From: Caulobacter ginsengisoli
GTDB taxonomy: Bacteria > Pseudomonadota > Alphaproteobacteria > Caulobacterales > Caulobacteraceae
NCBI RefSeq assembly: GCF_030814835.1
Contig: NZ_JAUSVS010000008.1
Coordinates: 62,001 to 126,000 of the forward strand
Length of the DNA: 64,000 nt
Reading direction: 5' to 3'
Shown one piece after another: positions 35,357-44,333 of the stretch (position 1 is its first letter; every line of letters begins with the position of its first letter). Below the pieces are notes generated by a model. That model was not told where the DNA came from. It saw only the letters and a list, made by a program, of their open reading frames with translations, and ran no database searches. The position numbers and the translations under genes were made by a program.

Positions 35357-36012
35357 AAACGCTGGGCGTCCTGGGCGGCATGGGTCCCGCCGCCACCGTC
35401 GACTTCCTGGCCAAGCTGCAGGCCGCCACGCCGGCCGGCCGCGACCAGGACCACATCCACACCCTGGTCGACCTCAACCCACAGGTCCCCGACCGCAATG
35501 TCGACGCCCACGCCGCCGAGGCCGAGCTGGCCCGCATGGCGGCGGGCCTGCGGGACGCCGGCGCTGAGGTCCTGGCCATGCCCTGCAACACCGCCCACGC
35601 CCATGCGGCGGCGATCGAGGCGGCCTCGGGTCTTAAGCTGATCGATCTGATCGAGGTCGCCTGCGCCGCCGCCGCCGCGACAGGCGCCCGGCGCATCGGC
35701 CTGATCGGCACCGGGGCGGCCGTGGACCTCTACGCCGCCCAACTGGAGGTCATGGGTCTGACGCCCCTGCGGCTGGGCGAGGCGGGCGGGCGCCGGTTCA
35801 TGGAAAACCTCTACCGGATCAAGGCCGGCGACCTGGGCCCTGGGGTCTCCGACAGCATGGCCGCCCTCGCCGAGGATCTGATCGCCGCCGGCGCGGGGGC
35901 GGTGATCGCTGCCTGCACGGAACTGCCCCTGGTGCTGAAGACCGCCTCCGCACCGCTGATCGACGCCACTCAGGCCCTGGCCGAAGCCTGTGTGACCGCC
36001 TGTTGCGATTGA
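35353..36012 (+). CDS. Aspartate/glutamate racemase family protein
   Basis: A 219-residue cofactor-independent racemase. GVLGGMGPAATVDFLAKL is the family N-terminus. The two catalytic cysteines are in AMPCNTAH (Cys 78) and AACTELPL (Cys 188), so both faces of the active site are intact. It would interconvert D- and L-aspartate or a related amino acid. Its ATG overlaps the dcyD stop (ATGA), so the pair forms a small D-amino-acid operon. Confidence 0.9.
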   Translation: MKTLGVLGGMGPAATVDFLAKLQAATPAGRDQDHIHTLVDLNPQVPDRNVDAHAAEAELARMAAGLRDAGAEVLAMPCNTAHAHAAAIEAASGLKLIDLIEVACAAAAATGARRIGLIGTGAAVDLYAAQLEVMGLTPLRLGEAGGRRFMENLYRIKAGDLGPGVSDSMAALAEDLIAAGAGAVIAACTELPLVLKTASAPLIDATQALAEACVTACCD

Positions 36013-36063
36013 TCGCGGCCGCGACCTCGCGCTAGGCTCCCTTCAGTTGCAGGGGGCTTACCA

Positions 36064-37827
36064 GTGAAGAAAACCATCATCGGCCTGTCGCTGGGCCTGA
36101 TCGCCGTCACCGCCTCGCCGGCGCTGGCCAACAACGTGCTGACCCAGACGGCCAGCACCATCTTCAGCCAGTGCGACGGCTATGGCATGCCCGCGTCCGG
36201 CGGCGACGGCATGACCAGCTACGCCAACATCTGGGGCATCTTCAATCCGCCCGGCTATGGCACCACGGCCAAGGCCGACACCAACCGCGGGACAGCCGGG
36301 ATCGCCGCCTGCGACGCGGCCCTGGCCGACGAGCACCTGCTGCCCGCCTATTGGCGGCGCAAGGTCAACCTGCTGCAGGCCCGCGCCCTGCACCGGCTGG
36401 AAAAGGGCGACGCCAAGGGCGCCCTGGCCGACCTGGACCTGGCCGACGCCGCCATCGCCGACCGCGCCGATCCCTTCTTCGCCCGCAGCCAGGGGATCAG
36501 CCTGGGCCTGGTGCGCGCCTACGCCCAGGGGCTGAATGGCGACCAGGCCGGGTCGGAAGCCCTGGCCATGCGCCTGCTCAGCCAGCGGCCCTACAGCCGC
36601 CAGGCGCCGTTCTCGGCCCTGATCGCCATCGGCGAGGACGGCGATCCCAAGCTGCTGGAAATCCTGGATCGGGCCACCGCCCGGCTGCAGCCCAGCTCCA
36701 TCGACGGGCTCTACAAGCGGATGATCGGCGAGGGCCGCTGGGCCGAGGCCATCCCCCTCTACGGCCAGTTGGCCGCGCCCAAGACCCGCCAGCGTTTTGC
36801 CTATGGCGGCACGGTGCTGGAATACGACACCGTCGACATCCTCAACACCAACCTGTTCTGGATCGACCGCGGCGGAAGCTATGCCTACGCCCTGGCGACC
36901 CAGGGGCGCGGGGCCGAGGCCCGGGCCGCCCTCGCCGCCGTCCGCGCGCGGTTCGAGGCCGCCCTGGTCCGCGACCCGCCGCTGCTGGCCGAGAAGAAGC
37001 CCAAGAAGTCGCAGATCGCGGCGGCGGCCAGCAAGGTCAGGCAACAGGACGCCCTGGCCGTGCGCGGCGCCGCGCAGCTGAACAGCTGGACCTCGCTGGT
37101 CGAGCGGCGGGTGAAGATCGACGAGGGTGGGGCGGGCGCCGTGGTCGACACGCTGGTCAAGGAGCCGCCGCCCCGCAACGTCATCGGCCGCGAGTTCATG
37201 ACCGCCCTGGCCGTCCGCCTCAAGGCCGACCCAAAGACCCTGCCTGAAACCCTGCAGGTGGTCGCCGCCGCCACCCCGCCCCCGACCCCACCGATCCCGG
37301 CCGTGATCAAATCCCGGCGCGGCGGCGTGGCCTCCCTGTTCGAGACCCTGCCCACCGCCGAAACCGCCGAGCACCTCCCCAACTACAAGAAGGCCGGCAG
37401 CGGCATCTGGACGGGCGACGAGTCCGGCTTCACCGACGTCAAGGTCGCCCCGGCCCTGACCAGCGAATATGGCCCGGACGTCGCGACGGTGAAGTTCCGC
37501 AGCATGCAGACCAACCCCGCCGTCGCCGAGGAAATGGCCCTCCTCCGCGCCGCCGACCTGGCCCTGCAGGCCGGCAAGAGCGGGCTGATCATCCTGGCCA
37601 GGGCCGATGTCGAACACACGCTCAACTCGACCTATTACGGCTCGGTGGTGCGCAGCGATCCGACGGGGTTCAGCACCGAACTGTCGGTGGTTTTTGTCGA
37701 CAAGGCCAACCTGCCGGAGCGGTTCAAGGGCGCGGAGTGGCGGGTGATCGATGCGCGGGCGGCGTACGACGCGCTGGCGCCGATCTATGTGCGGCCCGAG
37801 ACGGAGAAACCGAAGAAAAAGCGATAG
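36064..37827 (+). CDS. Large secreted protein with TPR-like helical repeats, function unknown
   Basis: A 587-residue protein with a signal peptide (TIIGLSLGLIAVTASPALA) and a start at GTG 36064 (CAGGGGG upstream). The N-terminal half contains TPR-like repeats (WRRKVNLLQARALHRLEKGDAKGALADLDLADAA and more). The C-terminal third has beta-rich text (WTGDESGFTDVKVAPALT, LIILARADVEHTLNSTYYGS), ending in a basic KPKKKR tail. No catalytic motif is evident. It resembles Caulobacterales-specific hypothetical proteins. It converges on the DsbA-like gene with a hairpin between them. Confidence 0.7.
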   Translation: MKKTIIGLSLGLIAVTASPALANNVLTQTASTIFSQCDGYGMPASGGDGMTSYANIWGIFNPPGYGTTAKADTNRGTAGIAACDAALADEHLLPAYWRRKVNLLQARALHRLEKGDAKGALADLDLADAAIADRADPFFARSQGISLGLVRAYAQGLNGDQAGSEALAMRLLSQRPYSRQAPFSALIAIGEDGDPKLLEILDRATARLQPSSIDGLYKRMIGEGRWAEAIPLYGQLAAPKTRQRFAYGGTVLEYDTVDILNTNLFWIDRGGSYAYALATQGRGAEARAALAAVRARFEAALVRDPPLLAEKKPKKSQIAAAASKVRQQDALAVRGAAQLNSWTSLVERRVKIDEGGAGAVVDTLVKEPPPRNVIGREFMTALAVRLKADPKTLPETLQVVAAATPPPTPPIPAVIKSRRGGVASLFETLPTAETAEHLPNYKKAGSGIWTGDESGFTDVKVAPALTSEYGPDVATVKFRSMQTNPAVAEEMALLRAADLALQAGKSGLIILARADVEHTLNSTYYGSVVRSDPTGFSTELSVVFVDKANLPERFKGAEWRVIDARAAYDALAPIYVRPETEKPKKKR

Positions 37828-37848
37828 GGACGGGTCAAAGCCGTCCCT
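37826..37848. terminator. Hairpin between convergent genes
   Basis: AGGGACGG/CCGTCCCT form a perfect 8-bp stem around GTCAAAG. It overlaps the end of the secreted TPR-like gene and the first bases of the convergent stop. There is no long U-run on either side, so this is a weak call. Confidence 0.35.
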
Positions 37849-38713
37849 GGGCTTCCGCGCCGTTGAAGTAGGCCAGTCCGTCGCCCCAGTCATAGGTCGC
37901 CGCACCCGCCGGCGCCTCCGCCCCTTGCCCGCACAGGAACGCCAGCTCTTGCTCGGTCAGCACGCCCCACCGCGCGAACGCCTCCTGCGGCGTGGGGTCC
38001 GGCCGCGGGTCCGCCGTCGCGCCCGGCATCGCCGCTTCCAGCCCCGCCTCGTACTCTTCGTAAGGAACCCACCCCGCCACGGTGTGCTCCCCGCCCGGCC
38101 CCTTGAAGATCAGGGTCGGCAGCGCGTACCGGTCATGCCCCTCGGAATGCTTCAGTTCCCCATTCATCGGGCTGTCGTGCTTGAGGTGGCGGACGTAGTC
38201 GTTGGGTTCGCGGGTTTCCCGCCAGTCGGCCTGGTAGGCGGCGGCGACGTCGGGGCGTTGCTGGTCGGTGCGCCAGCGGGCCTGGTCGAGGCCTGGGACG
38301 CCCTGCGTGGCGGCCTCGAATTCGTCGGGGGTCTGGGGGCCGATGCCGAACAGGAAGATCTGCTCGCGGAAGCGGCGCAGGACGCGGTGGGCGACGTCCT
38401 GGCCCTGAAGCTCGGCGGCCTTGACCGCCGCGCCCAGCGGGTCGGTCGATTGCAGCATCAGCCGCATGGGGTGGGGATAGGGCATGCCGGTCAGTTTCCA
38501 GACCCGCTTCCAGTAGGCGCTCATCGGCTCGGCGGCCGAGACGCGGTCCCAGCCGTCCTTGCCCGTGGCGGCGTTGCCGACCAGGCCGCCCATCACCTTG
38601 CGCCAGGTCAGGTGGTGGCCATGGCGCCAGTCCAGCCGCCGCAGCAACGGCTCGGCCCCCCAGGCGGTGGAGCAGACGGCGTCGGTGTATTCGACGACCT
38701 CGACCTTGGGCAT
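37835..38713 (-). CDS. DsbA/FrnE-like thioredoxin-fold protein with altered CxxC
   Basis: A 292-residue protein that opens like FrnE-type DsbA family members: KVEVVEYTDAVCSTAWGAEPLLRRL. At the redox site, where relatives have CPWCW, this reads CSTAW. The first Cys (14) stays, while the second is Ala. LPTLIFKGPGGEHTVAGW fits the cis-Pro region. It may work as a monothiol enzyme, a transferase or a binding protein rather than a disulfide oxidase. GGAG stands before the ATG at 38713. It is in line with the MHS transporter gene, 70 nt downstream of it. Confidence 0.8.
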   Translation of the reverse strand: MPKVEVVEYTDAVCSTAWGAEPLLRRLDWRHGHHLTWRKVMGGLVGNAATGKDGWDRVSAAEPMSAYWKRVWKLTGMPYPHPMRLMLQSTDPLGAAVKAAELQGQDVAHRVLRRFREQIFLFGIGPQTPDEFEAATQGVPGLDQARWRTDQQRPDVAAAYQADWRETREPNDYVRHLKHDSPMNGELKHSEGHDRYALPTLIFKGPGGEHTVAGWVPYEEYEAGLEAAMPGATADPRPDPTPQEAFARWGVLTEQELAFLCGQGAEAPAGAATYDWGDGLAYFNGAEAQGRL

Positions 38714-38783
38714 GGGACTTCTCCAGCGGGCCTGGCGGAGGGTCTCGCGCCGGCGCCCGGTTGGCAAGGCGCCGGCGCCAGGC

Positions 38784-40085
38784 TCAGGGCGCCGCGGCGG
38801 AGGTCGCCAGGGCCGGCCCCAGCTTTACCGGCGCGCTCTCGCGCATCATCAGCATGGCGACCAGGCCGATCAGCACCCCGCCGCCCATGTAGAAGGCCGG
38901 CGTCAGTTCCGACTGCAGCAGGTGGGTCAGGGCCGCCACATTGAACTGGGCCGAGCCGCCGAACACCGAGATGGCCAGGGCGTAGACGATGGCCAGCGTT
39001 CCCGACCGGACCTGCATCGGCAACGACTCGGTGACCGAGGTCAGCATCGCCGAGGTCGACAGGTTGAGCAGGCCCGACAGGATGGCGGTGGCGGTCATCA
39101 GGGCCGCCAGGTTGCGGAAGTGGGCGATCATCCAGAAACAGGGGCCCACGGCGATCAGCAGGGCGATCCAGAAGGTCAGCATCACCGGCCGCCGGCCATA
39201 GCGGTCCGACAGCACCCCGCCCAGCATGTCGCAGGTCAGGCCCGCCAGGCCGACCGCCACCGTCGCCCCGAACGCCAGCCTGGTGGCCATGTGCAGGGTC
39301 GTGCTGGCATAGGTGGTCATGTAGTCGAGCACGTAGTTGGCGGTGGTGCCGGCGGCCAGCATGGCGAAGCCCAGGATCACCACCCGCCAGGGAATGGGCG
39401 TCCTTGGCTTTGGCCCGGCGTCGTCCGCCGGCGCGGCCGGGACCAGCGTCTCGGCGATACCCCGGCGCAGGATCAGGGCGAACGGCACGATCACCGTCCC
39501 GACCAGCAGGGCGATCCGCCAGCCGAAGTCGCGCAGGTCGCCCGCCGACAGGATGCTGGAGAGCAAGACGCCCATCAGCCCGGCGCAGAGCACGGCGGTG
39601 TCCTGTCCCATATACTGCAGCGAGGCGTAGAAGCCGCGCCGATGCGGCGGGGCGGCTTCCAGCAGATAGGCGGTGCTGGGCCCGACCTCGCCGCCCAGGG
39701 CGAACCCCTGCAGCAGGCGGAAGATTACCGCCAGGATCGGGGCGGCGATGCCGATGCTGTGGTAGCTGGGGGTGAGCGCGATGCCGGTGATGGCAAACCC
39801 CATCAGGCTGAACGACAGCAGCATCGCCGGCCGCCGCCCGGCCCGGTCGGCGAACCGGCCGATGAAGAAAGCCCCGATCGGCCGGGTCAGGAACCCCGCC
39901 CCGAAGGTCGCCAGCGAGGCCAGCAGGCTGATGGTCGGATCCTTGGACGGAAAGAAGGTCTGGCCGATCTGTACGGCGAAGAAGCTGAAGGTCAGGAAGT
40001 CGTAGAATTCCAGCCCGTTGCCGGCCACCACCGCGGCGACCTGGCGCCAGGTCGGCGGGGCGCGTTCGGACGACGACTGCGACAT
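38784..40085 (-). CDS. MFS transporter of the metabolite:H+ symporter (MHS) family
   Basis: A 433-residue transporter with twelve predicted helices. Diagnostic MHS motifs are NGLEFYDFLTFSFFAVQIG in helix 1, RPIGAFFIGRFADRAGRRPAM (loop 2-3) and RLLQGFALGGEVGPSTAYLLEAAP in helix 4. Such proteins take up citrate, alpha-ketoglutarate, proline or shikimate-like acids; the substrate is not determinable here. The gene lies between a DsbA-like gene and a TauD-like dioxygenase, all in the same direction. Confidence 0.92.
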   Translation of the reverse strand: MSQSSSERAPPTWRQVAAVVAGNGLEFYDFLTFSFFAVQIGQTFFPSKDPTISLLASLATFGAGFLTRPIGAFFIGRFADRAGRRPAMLLSFSLMGFAITGIALTPSYHSIGIAAPILAVIFRLLQGFALGGEVGPSTAYLLEAAPPHRRGFYASLQYMGQDTAVLCAGLMGVLLSSILSAGDLRDFGWRIALLVGTVIVPFALILRRGIAETLVPAAPADDAGPKPRTPIPWRVVILGFAMLAAGTTANYVLDYMTTYASTTLHMATRLAFGATVAVGLAGLTCDMLGGVLSDRYGRRPVMLTFWIALLIAVGPCFWMIAHFRNLAALMTATAILSGLLNLSTSAMLTSVTESLPMQVRSGTLAIVYALAISVFGGSAQFNVAALTHLLQSELTPAFYMGGGVLIGLVAMLMMRESAPVKLGPALATSAAAP

Positions 40086-40161
40086 ACCCCGAACTCCCGC
40101 CTCGTTCAGGCTAGGAGGCCCGGAATATCGGCGTTTGGCAATCTCGGCCGGCGATCCGGCG

Positions 40162-41019
40162 TCAGGCTGCCTTGAAATACGGCTTGTCGCCCAGCACCGT
40201 CGCCCGGTGCATGATCCGCCGGTGGGGCAGGAAGTCGTCGACCGCCCGGTGCTGGGTGGCGCGGTTGTCCCAGAAGGCCACCGCCCCCGGCGTCCAGCGC
40301 CAGCGGACCACGAACTCGGGCTGCTGGATGTGGGCGTTGAGGAAGGCCATCAGGGCGCGGCTCTCCTCGCGGCGCAGCCCCTTGATGCGGCTGGTGAACA
40401 CCGAATTGACGAAGATGCAGGGCTCGCCCGTCTCGGGATGGGTGCGGATGACCGGGTGGATGACCGGCGGATTGGCCAGCCGGCCCTTCTCATAGGCCTC
40501 GGCCCCGGCCTGCGAGCCGGCGATGCCTTGCGGGGTGAAGGCGTAGGCAAAGTCGTGAACCGCCTCCAGGCCCTCCAGGAACTTCTGCATCGGCTTGGAG
40601 AGGGCCCGGTAGGCGGCCGTCATCGAGGCCCACATGGTGTCGCCGCCCACCGGCGGCAGCTGCCGGGCATGCAGGATCGAGCCCATCGGCGGGGTGTCGA
40701 TGAAGGTGACGTCGGTATGCCAGAAGTTGTTGTCGGTGGGGTTATCGACATGGTTGTCGATGATCATGATCTCGGGGTTCTTGCCGTCGCGCTCATACAG
40801 CGGATGGATGTGCAGGTCACCGAACCGCCGGGCGAAGTCGCTCTGCTGGTCGGGGGTCAGGTCCTGGTCCTCGAAGAACACCACCTGGTGCTTGAGCAGG
40901 GCGGCGCGGATGTCGCCGATCAGGTCGTCGCTGGCCGGCTCGGCCAGGTTCACCCCGCGCATGACGGCGCCGATGTTGGGGGTCAGGGGCTCGACGCCCA
41001 GGACGTTGGACCGGACCAT
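40162..41019 (-). CDS. TauD/TfdA family Fe(II)/2-oxoglutarate dioxygenase
   Basis: A 285-residue enzyme. The Fe(II) facial triad is visible as WHTDVTF (His 101, Asp 103) and QHRAV (His 257). The 2-oxoglutarate-binding Arg is in RIMHRATV (about 272). It hydroxylates an organic substrate, often a sulfonate or aryl acid; the alternative is a taurine-like activity that the sequence cannot prove. AGGAG stands before the ATG at 41019. The MHS transporter gene downstream could import its substrate (inference). Confidence 0.92.
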   Translation of the reverse strand: MVRSNVLGVEPLTPNIGAVMRGVNLAEPASDDLIGDIRAALLKHQVVFFEDQDLTPDQQSDFARRFGDLHIHPLYERDGKNPEIMIIDNHVDNPTDNNFWHTDVTFIDTPPMGSILHARQLPPVGGDTMWASMTAAYRALSKPMQKFLEGLEAVHDFAYAFTPQGIAGSQAGAEAYEKGRLANPPVIHPVIRTHPETGEPCIFVNSVFTSRIKGLRREESRALMAFLNAHIQQPEFVVRWRWTPGAVAFWDNRATQHRAVDDFLPHRRIMHRATVLGDKPYFKAA

Positions 41020-41161
41020 GCGGGTTCTCCTGCAGACAGCGGCCCGCACGATCCTTCAATCAGGGTCCCGGGACAAGCCGCATCCGGCCCCCCTTCCCGA
41101 TGATGTCGGCCCGGCGGGGCGGGCGCACGGTGTCGACTGGGCCAGCGTCAAGGGGACGAGC

Positions 41162-41728
41162 ATGGTCAGTTACGCGCAGCGGCGCTCGATCCTGGACGCC
41201 GGCGAACAGGTCTGGACTGTCGAGCCGGAGGCTCTCACCTGCCGCCGCCCGGACGGCGCGGTCGCCCGCCTGCCCTGGCGCGAGGTCACGGCGGTGCGCA
41301 CGGCCTACGCCCCGACCCGCTGGAAACGCTGGCGCTACCTGCTGGCCCTCAGCGCCAGCGGCGGCCGGTCGCTGACCATCGACAACGGTCACTACCGCGG
41401 AGTCGGAGACTTCGAGGACCGCCGCGCCAGCTTCACCCCTTTCGCCCATGCCTGTATCGCGGCGGTGGCCCGCGAGGCCCCCAAGGCCAGGGCCTCGGTC
41501 GGGGCCACGCCGCTGGTTTATGGCGTCCAGCTGCTGCTCGCCCTGGCCATGCTGGCCCTGCTGGCCCTGGTGCTGATCGCCCTGCCCACGCCGCTGGGCC
41601 CGCTGATCTGGATCAAGCTGGTGCTGCTGGCGGCCGCGATCCCGGTCTTCCTGCTGTGGACGGTCAAGAGCCGGCCCCGGCGGCGCAGGCTGGACGTACT
41701 GTCGCTCAGCGCGGGTCTGCCGAGTTGA
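41162..41728 (+). CDS. Membrane protein with N-terminal PH-like domain
   Basis: A 188-residue protein. The first 100 residues are beta-rich (QVWTVEPEALTCRR, REVTAVRTAYA, RSLTIDNGHYRGVGDF), which resembles bacterial PH or YcxB-type domains. Two helices follow, LLLALAMLALLALVLIAL and IKLVLLAAAIPVFLLWTV, with a basic tail. GGGGACG precedes the ATG at 41162. It overlaps the convergent gene by 23 nt. The role is unknown. Confidence 0.7.
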   Translation: MVSYAQRRSILDAGEQVWTVEPEALTCRRPDGAVARLPWREVTAVRTAYAPTRWKRWRYLLALSASGGRSLTIDNGHYRGVGDFEDRRASFTPFAHACIAAVAREAPKARASVGATPLVYGVQLLLALAMLALLALVLIALPTPLGPLIWIKLVLLAAAIPVFLLWTVKSRPRRRRLDVLSLSAGLPS

Positions 41729-42719
41729 TCCGCCAGCGGGCGGTCGGGCCGGATCGTTTCACCTCAAGCTTGCTGAACCGATCCGCCGCCGAAACCATGC
41801 CGCCGAACAACGCTGTCCAGGCGTCGAAGGCGGGGGCCTCGTCGGGCAGGTTTACGCCGGCCATGGTCTTCCAGCCGGTCTGGATCAGGCTGTCGCCATC
41901 GCGCTCGACGGCCTCGCCGTGGGCCTCCAGCAGGGCCGCGATCAGGTCCAGCGGCCCCAGCCCGGGCAGCAGGCCCGCCACCTCCTCCTGGTACTGCAAC
42001 CCGATCAGCCGCGCCGTCCGCGCCAGCTCGGCCATGCCCTCGGCCGGCCCCAGCAGGTCCTGCAGCGTCGGGGTCAGGCTGCGCAGGTATTCCACCGCAT
42101 AGGCCCGGTGGGTGCGGGCTAGGCGCTCGGGCGGCCACTCGGCGGTCGGCAGGGTTGGCTGGGTCGCCAGGTCGAAGCGCGGCATCCGCTCATCGGGGAC
42201 GAAGCGGACGCGCTGGTTTTCGGCGAGCGGCGCGTCGGCCAGGTGGTAGTAGCCCTCCAGCCCCGGATCGCCCTCGGTGATCTGGCCGGTGCAGACGAAG
42301 CCCAGCCGGGGCTCGTTCAGCGAGACGCCGTTGTGGCCGTGCCAGCCGTGCAGCATGGCGGCGTTGACGCTCGTGGGCACGCCGCAGACCGCCGCGCCCC
42401 GCCAGATCCAGCGCGGCGGCGGATAGCGCACCCAGGCCTTGGTCGGGCTCTCGGCGAAGTATTCGGTCTTCACTCCGCCCAGGGCGTTGGAATGGAAATG
42501 GTAGAGGGCCGCGGCGATGGCCGGCGGCTGGTCCGCCAGGCCCAGCTTTTCCAGGCCGGGCAGGAATTTCTCCAGGTGCTGGCGGCGGAAGTGGCGGAAC
42601 ACGAAGTCGGCGGCCACCGCCTCGCCCCCCAGGAGCGATTGCCGGCTGACCAGGCTGAGCACCAGGCCGGTCATCAGGGCGTTGTAGAGGATGGCGACAG
42701 CCCGCCAGCCCGCTTCCAT
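41706..42719 (-). CDS. Conserved-looking protein of unknown function next to a ParA gene
   Basis: A 337-residue cytosolic protein I do not recognise. It holds a histidine-rich motif (AALYHFHSNALGG, then AAMLHGWHGHNGVSLNEP), an acidic-aromatic segment (GYYHLADAPLAENQRVRFVP), and a C-terminal region with a conserved-looking GLLPGLGPLDLIAALLEAHGEAV. The His-rich motif might bind metal (inference). It starts 3 nt after the parA stop, so the two are co-transcribed. Confidence 0.6.
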   Translation of the reverse strand: MEAGWRAVAILYNALMTGLVLSLVSRQSLLGGEAVAADFVFRHFRRQHLEKFLPGLEKLGLADQPPAIAAALYHFHSNALGGVKTEYFAESPTKAWVRYPPPRWIWRGAAVCGVPTSVNAAMLHGWHGHNGVSLNEPRLGFVCTGQITEGDPGLEGYYHLADAPLAENQRVRFVPDERMPRFDLATQPTLPTAEWPPERLARTHRAYAVEYLRSLTPTLQDLLGPAEGMAELARTARLIGLQYQEEVAGLLPGLGPLDLIAALLEAHGEAVERDGDSLIQTGWKTMAGVNLPDEAPAFDAWTALFGGMVSAADRFSKLEVKRSGPTARWRINSADPR

Positions 42720-42722
42720 CGG

Positions 42723-43388
42723 CTAACCCACCCCGAGGGCCGGCTGTTCCTGCATACGCTCCTGCAGATGGCGCCAGAGGCTGAGCATCTCGTCCTCGGC
42801 GGCCGGGTCGCCGCCAGCTTCGAGGACCGAGCAACCGCGCGAGGCGGCGTATTGATAGGCGGCCCGCGAGCGGATGATCACATCCGAGGTCGGGATGCCG
42901 GCCGCATGCAGCGCCCCGATGGCGTTGCGGACGAGGGGCGTCTCGATACCTTGCCGGGCGTGCGGGACCTGGTTGAGCAGCAGCGCCACCCGGCCGTTCA
43001 GCCGGCTGACCATGCGCACCGACTTCACCGCCGCGTTGAGGTCCAGGATGGTCGGCCGGGCCACCACCACGCAGAGGTCCGAGAAGTTGACCGCCTGGGA
43101 GAGGTCGGCCGAAAGGACCGGCGGGGTGTCGATGATCAGCATCCGCGCGCCCTGCCGCTGGCACTCCTGCTTGAACTGGAAGAGCTTGGACAGGGCCGTG
43201 GGAACACAGCTGTAGGGGGCGCTGGGCGCGCGGGAGGCCAGGGCCTCGCTCAGGGAATGCTGCGGATCGGCGTCGGCCAGGACGATGGGACCGCCGTCCC
43301 GCTGGGCGGCGCCAGCCAGGTTCAGCGACAGGGTCGTCTTGCCCGACCCGCCCTTCAGCGACATCACGGCCAGGGTGCGCATGGTCAT
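42723..43388 (-). CDS. ParA/MinD-family ATPase (orphan)
   Basis: A 221-residue ATPase with the deviant Walker A KGGSGKTT near the N-terminus, switch I ADADPQHS and Walker B LIIDTPPV. It is the size of short ParA-like proteins used to place cargo or membrane complexes. No ParB or centromere-like repeats lie nearby, so it is not a standard partition system. It forms an operon with the unknown gene downstream and is divergent from the MoxR/DUF58 cluster. Confidence 0.9.
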   Translation of the reverse strand: MTMRTLAVMSLKGGSGKTTLSLNLAGAAQRDGGPIVLADADPQHSLSEALASRAPSAPYSCVPTALSKLFQFKQECQRQGARMLIIDTPPVLSADLSQAVNFSDLCVVVARPTILDLNAAVKSVRMVSRLNGRVALLLNQVPHARQGIETPLVRNAIGALHAAGIPTSDVIIRSRAAYQYAASRGCSVLEAGGDPAAEDEMLSLWRHLQERMQEQPALGVG

Positions 43389-43670
43389 ACCCAGGCTCGC
43401 CGCCCTCGCGGGCTACAATTCGATCGCATTGACGCCCTCCCCCAAGAACCGTCCGCCGAACGGAAGCTTAACGAACCCGGTTCGGCCAAGCCAGCCGCTA
43501 TCCGACTTTGGGGCGTCGGCCAAGCGGCGGAACGGAGTTTTCTCCCGCCTCGCGTCGGAATGGGGGCGCCGATGTGTCGGAATTGTACGCGAAATACCGG
43601 ACGAGAGGCCGCAGGCCGGCAGGGCGAAAGCGGTTTCGGATTCTGCCGGGCGGCATGCTATCACCCGTCG
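43389..43670. other. Divergent intergenic region between the ParA and MoxR-cluster genes
   Basis: This 282-nt gap carries a palindrome, CGAACC-C-GGTTCG (43472-43484), that could be an operator, and a second Cys-rich frame from ATG 43572 that could extend the DUF4129 protein. No clear promoter was recognised. Confidence 0.45.
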
Positions 43671-44333
43671 GTGGGCAGGGCAGACAGCGTAACCAGTGGG
43701 GCGAACGGAACCGGCGGCGCTTCAGCCGAGGCGGTCGCCCGGGCTCATGAGCGGTTGCTGCACGACAAGAGCCTGCAGTTCGACTTCCCGCCCTTCCAGA
43801 TGGACCGGCCGCCGGAGCCGAAAGGCAATGGCTTGGATCTCAGCTTCCTCGAACCCCTGGGAAAACTTCTGGGCTGGGCCTTCTGGATCGGCCTGGCGGT
43901 GGTTGTCCTGCTGCTGCTCTGGGTGCTGGTCGGCGAGGGCCTGGCGGCCCGCTGGGGCTGGACCGGCCGGCGCAAGGCCGTGAAGGCCCAGATCCAGGCT
44001 GAATTCCGCCCCGACCAGGCCAAGGCCCTGGTGCTGCTGGAAGACGCCGACGCCCTGGCCGCCAAGGGCCGCTATGACGAAGCCGCCCACCTGCTGCTGC
44101 TGCGGGGGGTCGAGGACATCCACGGCAAGCGGCCGGGCCTGGTCAAGCCGGCCCTGACCAGCCGCGACATCGCCGCCCTGCCGGAATTGCCTGAGGCGGC
44201 CCGGCCGGCCTTCATGACGATCGCCCAGGTCGTCGAGCGCAGCCTGTTCGGCGGCCATGCGGTCGACGCGGCCGGCTGGCGCCAGTGCCGCGACGCCTAC
44301 GAGGCCTTCGTCTTCCCCGAGGCCTGGCGATGA
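43671..44333 (+). CDS. DUF4129-type membrane protein of the MoxR cluster
   Basis: A 220-residue protein with one transmembrane helix (LGWAFWIGLAVVVLLLLWVLV, about 70-90) and a cytosolic domain typical of DUF4129: DADALAAKGRYDEAAHLLLLRGVEDI, then RPAFMTIAQVVERSLFGGH. It starts the six-gene unit. I take the GTG at 43671, which has no strong ribosome site; an in-frame ATG at 43572 would add 33 Cys-rich residues. The next gene overlaps by 4 nt. Confidence 0.75.
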   Translation: MGRADSVTSGANGTGGASAEAVARAHERLLHDKSLQFDFPPFQMDRPPEPKGNGLDLSFLEPLGKLLGWAFWIGLAVVVLLLLWVLVGEGLAARWGWTGRRKAVKAQIQAEFRPDQAKALVLLEDADALAAKGRYDEAAHLLLLRGVEDIHGKRPGLVKPALTSRDIAALPELPEAARPAFMTIAQVVERSLFGGHAVDAAGWRQCRDAYEAFVFPEAWR

